5,140 bases of DNA from Puniceicoccaceae bacterium (GTDB lineage: Bacteria > Verrucomicrobiota > Verrucomicrobiia > Opitutales > Coraliomargaritaceae). The first letter of the stretch is position 1. Every line of letters begins with the position of its first letter. The notes below the pieces were generated by a model. It ran no database searches. It saw nothing but the letters and a program-made list of their open reading frames with translations, and had not been told where the DNA came from. The DNA lies in the NCBI GenBank assembly GCA_011522825.1, contig WTIG01000205.1:1-5140 (forward strand), read 5' to 3'. Of this stretch, positions 5,071 to 5,140 are shown in pieces. The translations under genes were made by a program, and so were the position numbers.

Positions 5071-5140
5071 ATGAGAGATTGCTTACTTCCTTTTGCTCTA
5101 ATTCATTGTCTCCTTTATTCGACTTTGATTGGACAAGTAG
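5071..5140 (+). CDS. Possible 5' end of an exported or membrane protein (runs off window)
   Basis: An ORF starts with ATG at 5071 and stays open for 23 codons to the window edge. It begins MRDCLLPFAL and continues with a hydrophobic run rich in Leu, Ile and Cys up to about residue 20, which resembles a Sec signal peptide or first membrane helix. It is divergent from the hydrolase across an A+T-rich spacer, a normal gene arrangement, and an in-frame stop lies upstream at 5056-5058. There is no Shine-Dalgarno, but the other starts in this window lack one too. The visible part is too short to name a family. The same bases are also open in one - strand frame continuous with the hydrolase, so this call is uncertain. 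Confidence 0.45.
   Translation, partial: MRDCLLPFALIHCLLYSTLIGQV

Noticed and set aside
5095..5117. AAAGGAGACAATG on the - strand as a strong ribosome site and start
   Set aside because: The ATG is followed after one codon by TAG, so no protein could be made from it.
5098..5140. C-terminal end of another - strand gene entering from the right edge
   Set aside because: Two - strand frames end in stops here (at 5100-5098 and near 5117-5115), but the visible tails of 13 and 7 residues are too short to support a gene, and the divergent + strand ORF explains the region as well.

Overview
The window is a compact block of bacterial housekeeping genes at moderate-to-low G+C (about 40 % by eye). It carries no mobile element, CRISPR array, rRNA or tRNA that I can see. 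The best guess for the source is a member of the PVC superphylum, probably a Verrucomicrobiota (Opitutae-like) bacterium. Three things point there: a TraR/DksA-family gene directly upstream of lspA (a pairing I recall from Chlamydia and Verrucomicrobia), the 'CEETGKPI' form of the DksA zinc-finger region that has lost most of its cysteines, and gene starts that lack Shine-Dalgarno sequences. This placement is inference from memory, not the result of a search.

Left arm (1-3232, + strand): a head-to-tail series made of the 3' end of a TraR/DksA-family regulator, lspA (lipoprotein signal peptidase), dapA and dapB (consecutive steps from aspartate semialdehyde towards diaminopimelate and lysine), and ruvA (Holliday-junction binding). 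Gaps are 23, 67, -1 and 12 bases, so transcription as one unit is plausible, with a possible internal promoter or control site in the 67-base lspA-dapA gap. LspA and DapA/DapB share a cell-envelope theme: lipoprotein maturation and supply of diaminopimelate for peptidoglycan. ruvA appears to be a passenger.

Right arm (3249-4996, - strand): a metallo-beta-lactamase-fold hydrolase followed by ribD (bifunctional riboflavin deaminase/reductase), coupled by an ATGA overlap and convergent with ruvA. Only 16 bases separate the ruvA and ribD stop codons. A weak hairpin followed by a T-run, lying inside the 3' end of ruvA, could end the ribD transcript.

Right edge (4997-5140): a 74-base, extremely A+T-rich spacer (10 G/C in 74) looks like a divergent promoter region. 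It leads into the first 23 codons of a + strand ORF with a hydrophobic, signal-peptide-like start that runs off the window.

I found no new biological system here. The observations worth a second look are small: the start-site architecture without Shine-Dalgarno sequences (with one possible leaderless promoter), the depleted zinc finger, a shortened cofactor loop in DapB, a lengthened loop between the catalytic aspartates of LspA, a 21-base-spaced direct repeat before dapA, and a reading frame that stays open upstream of the hydrolase.
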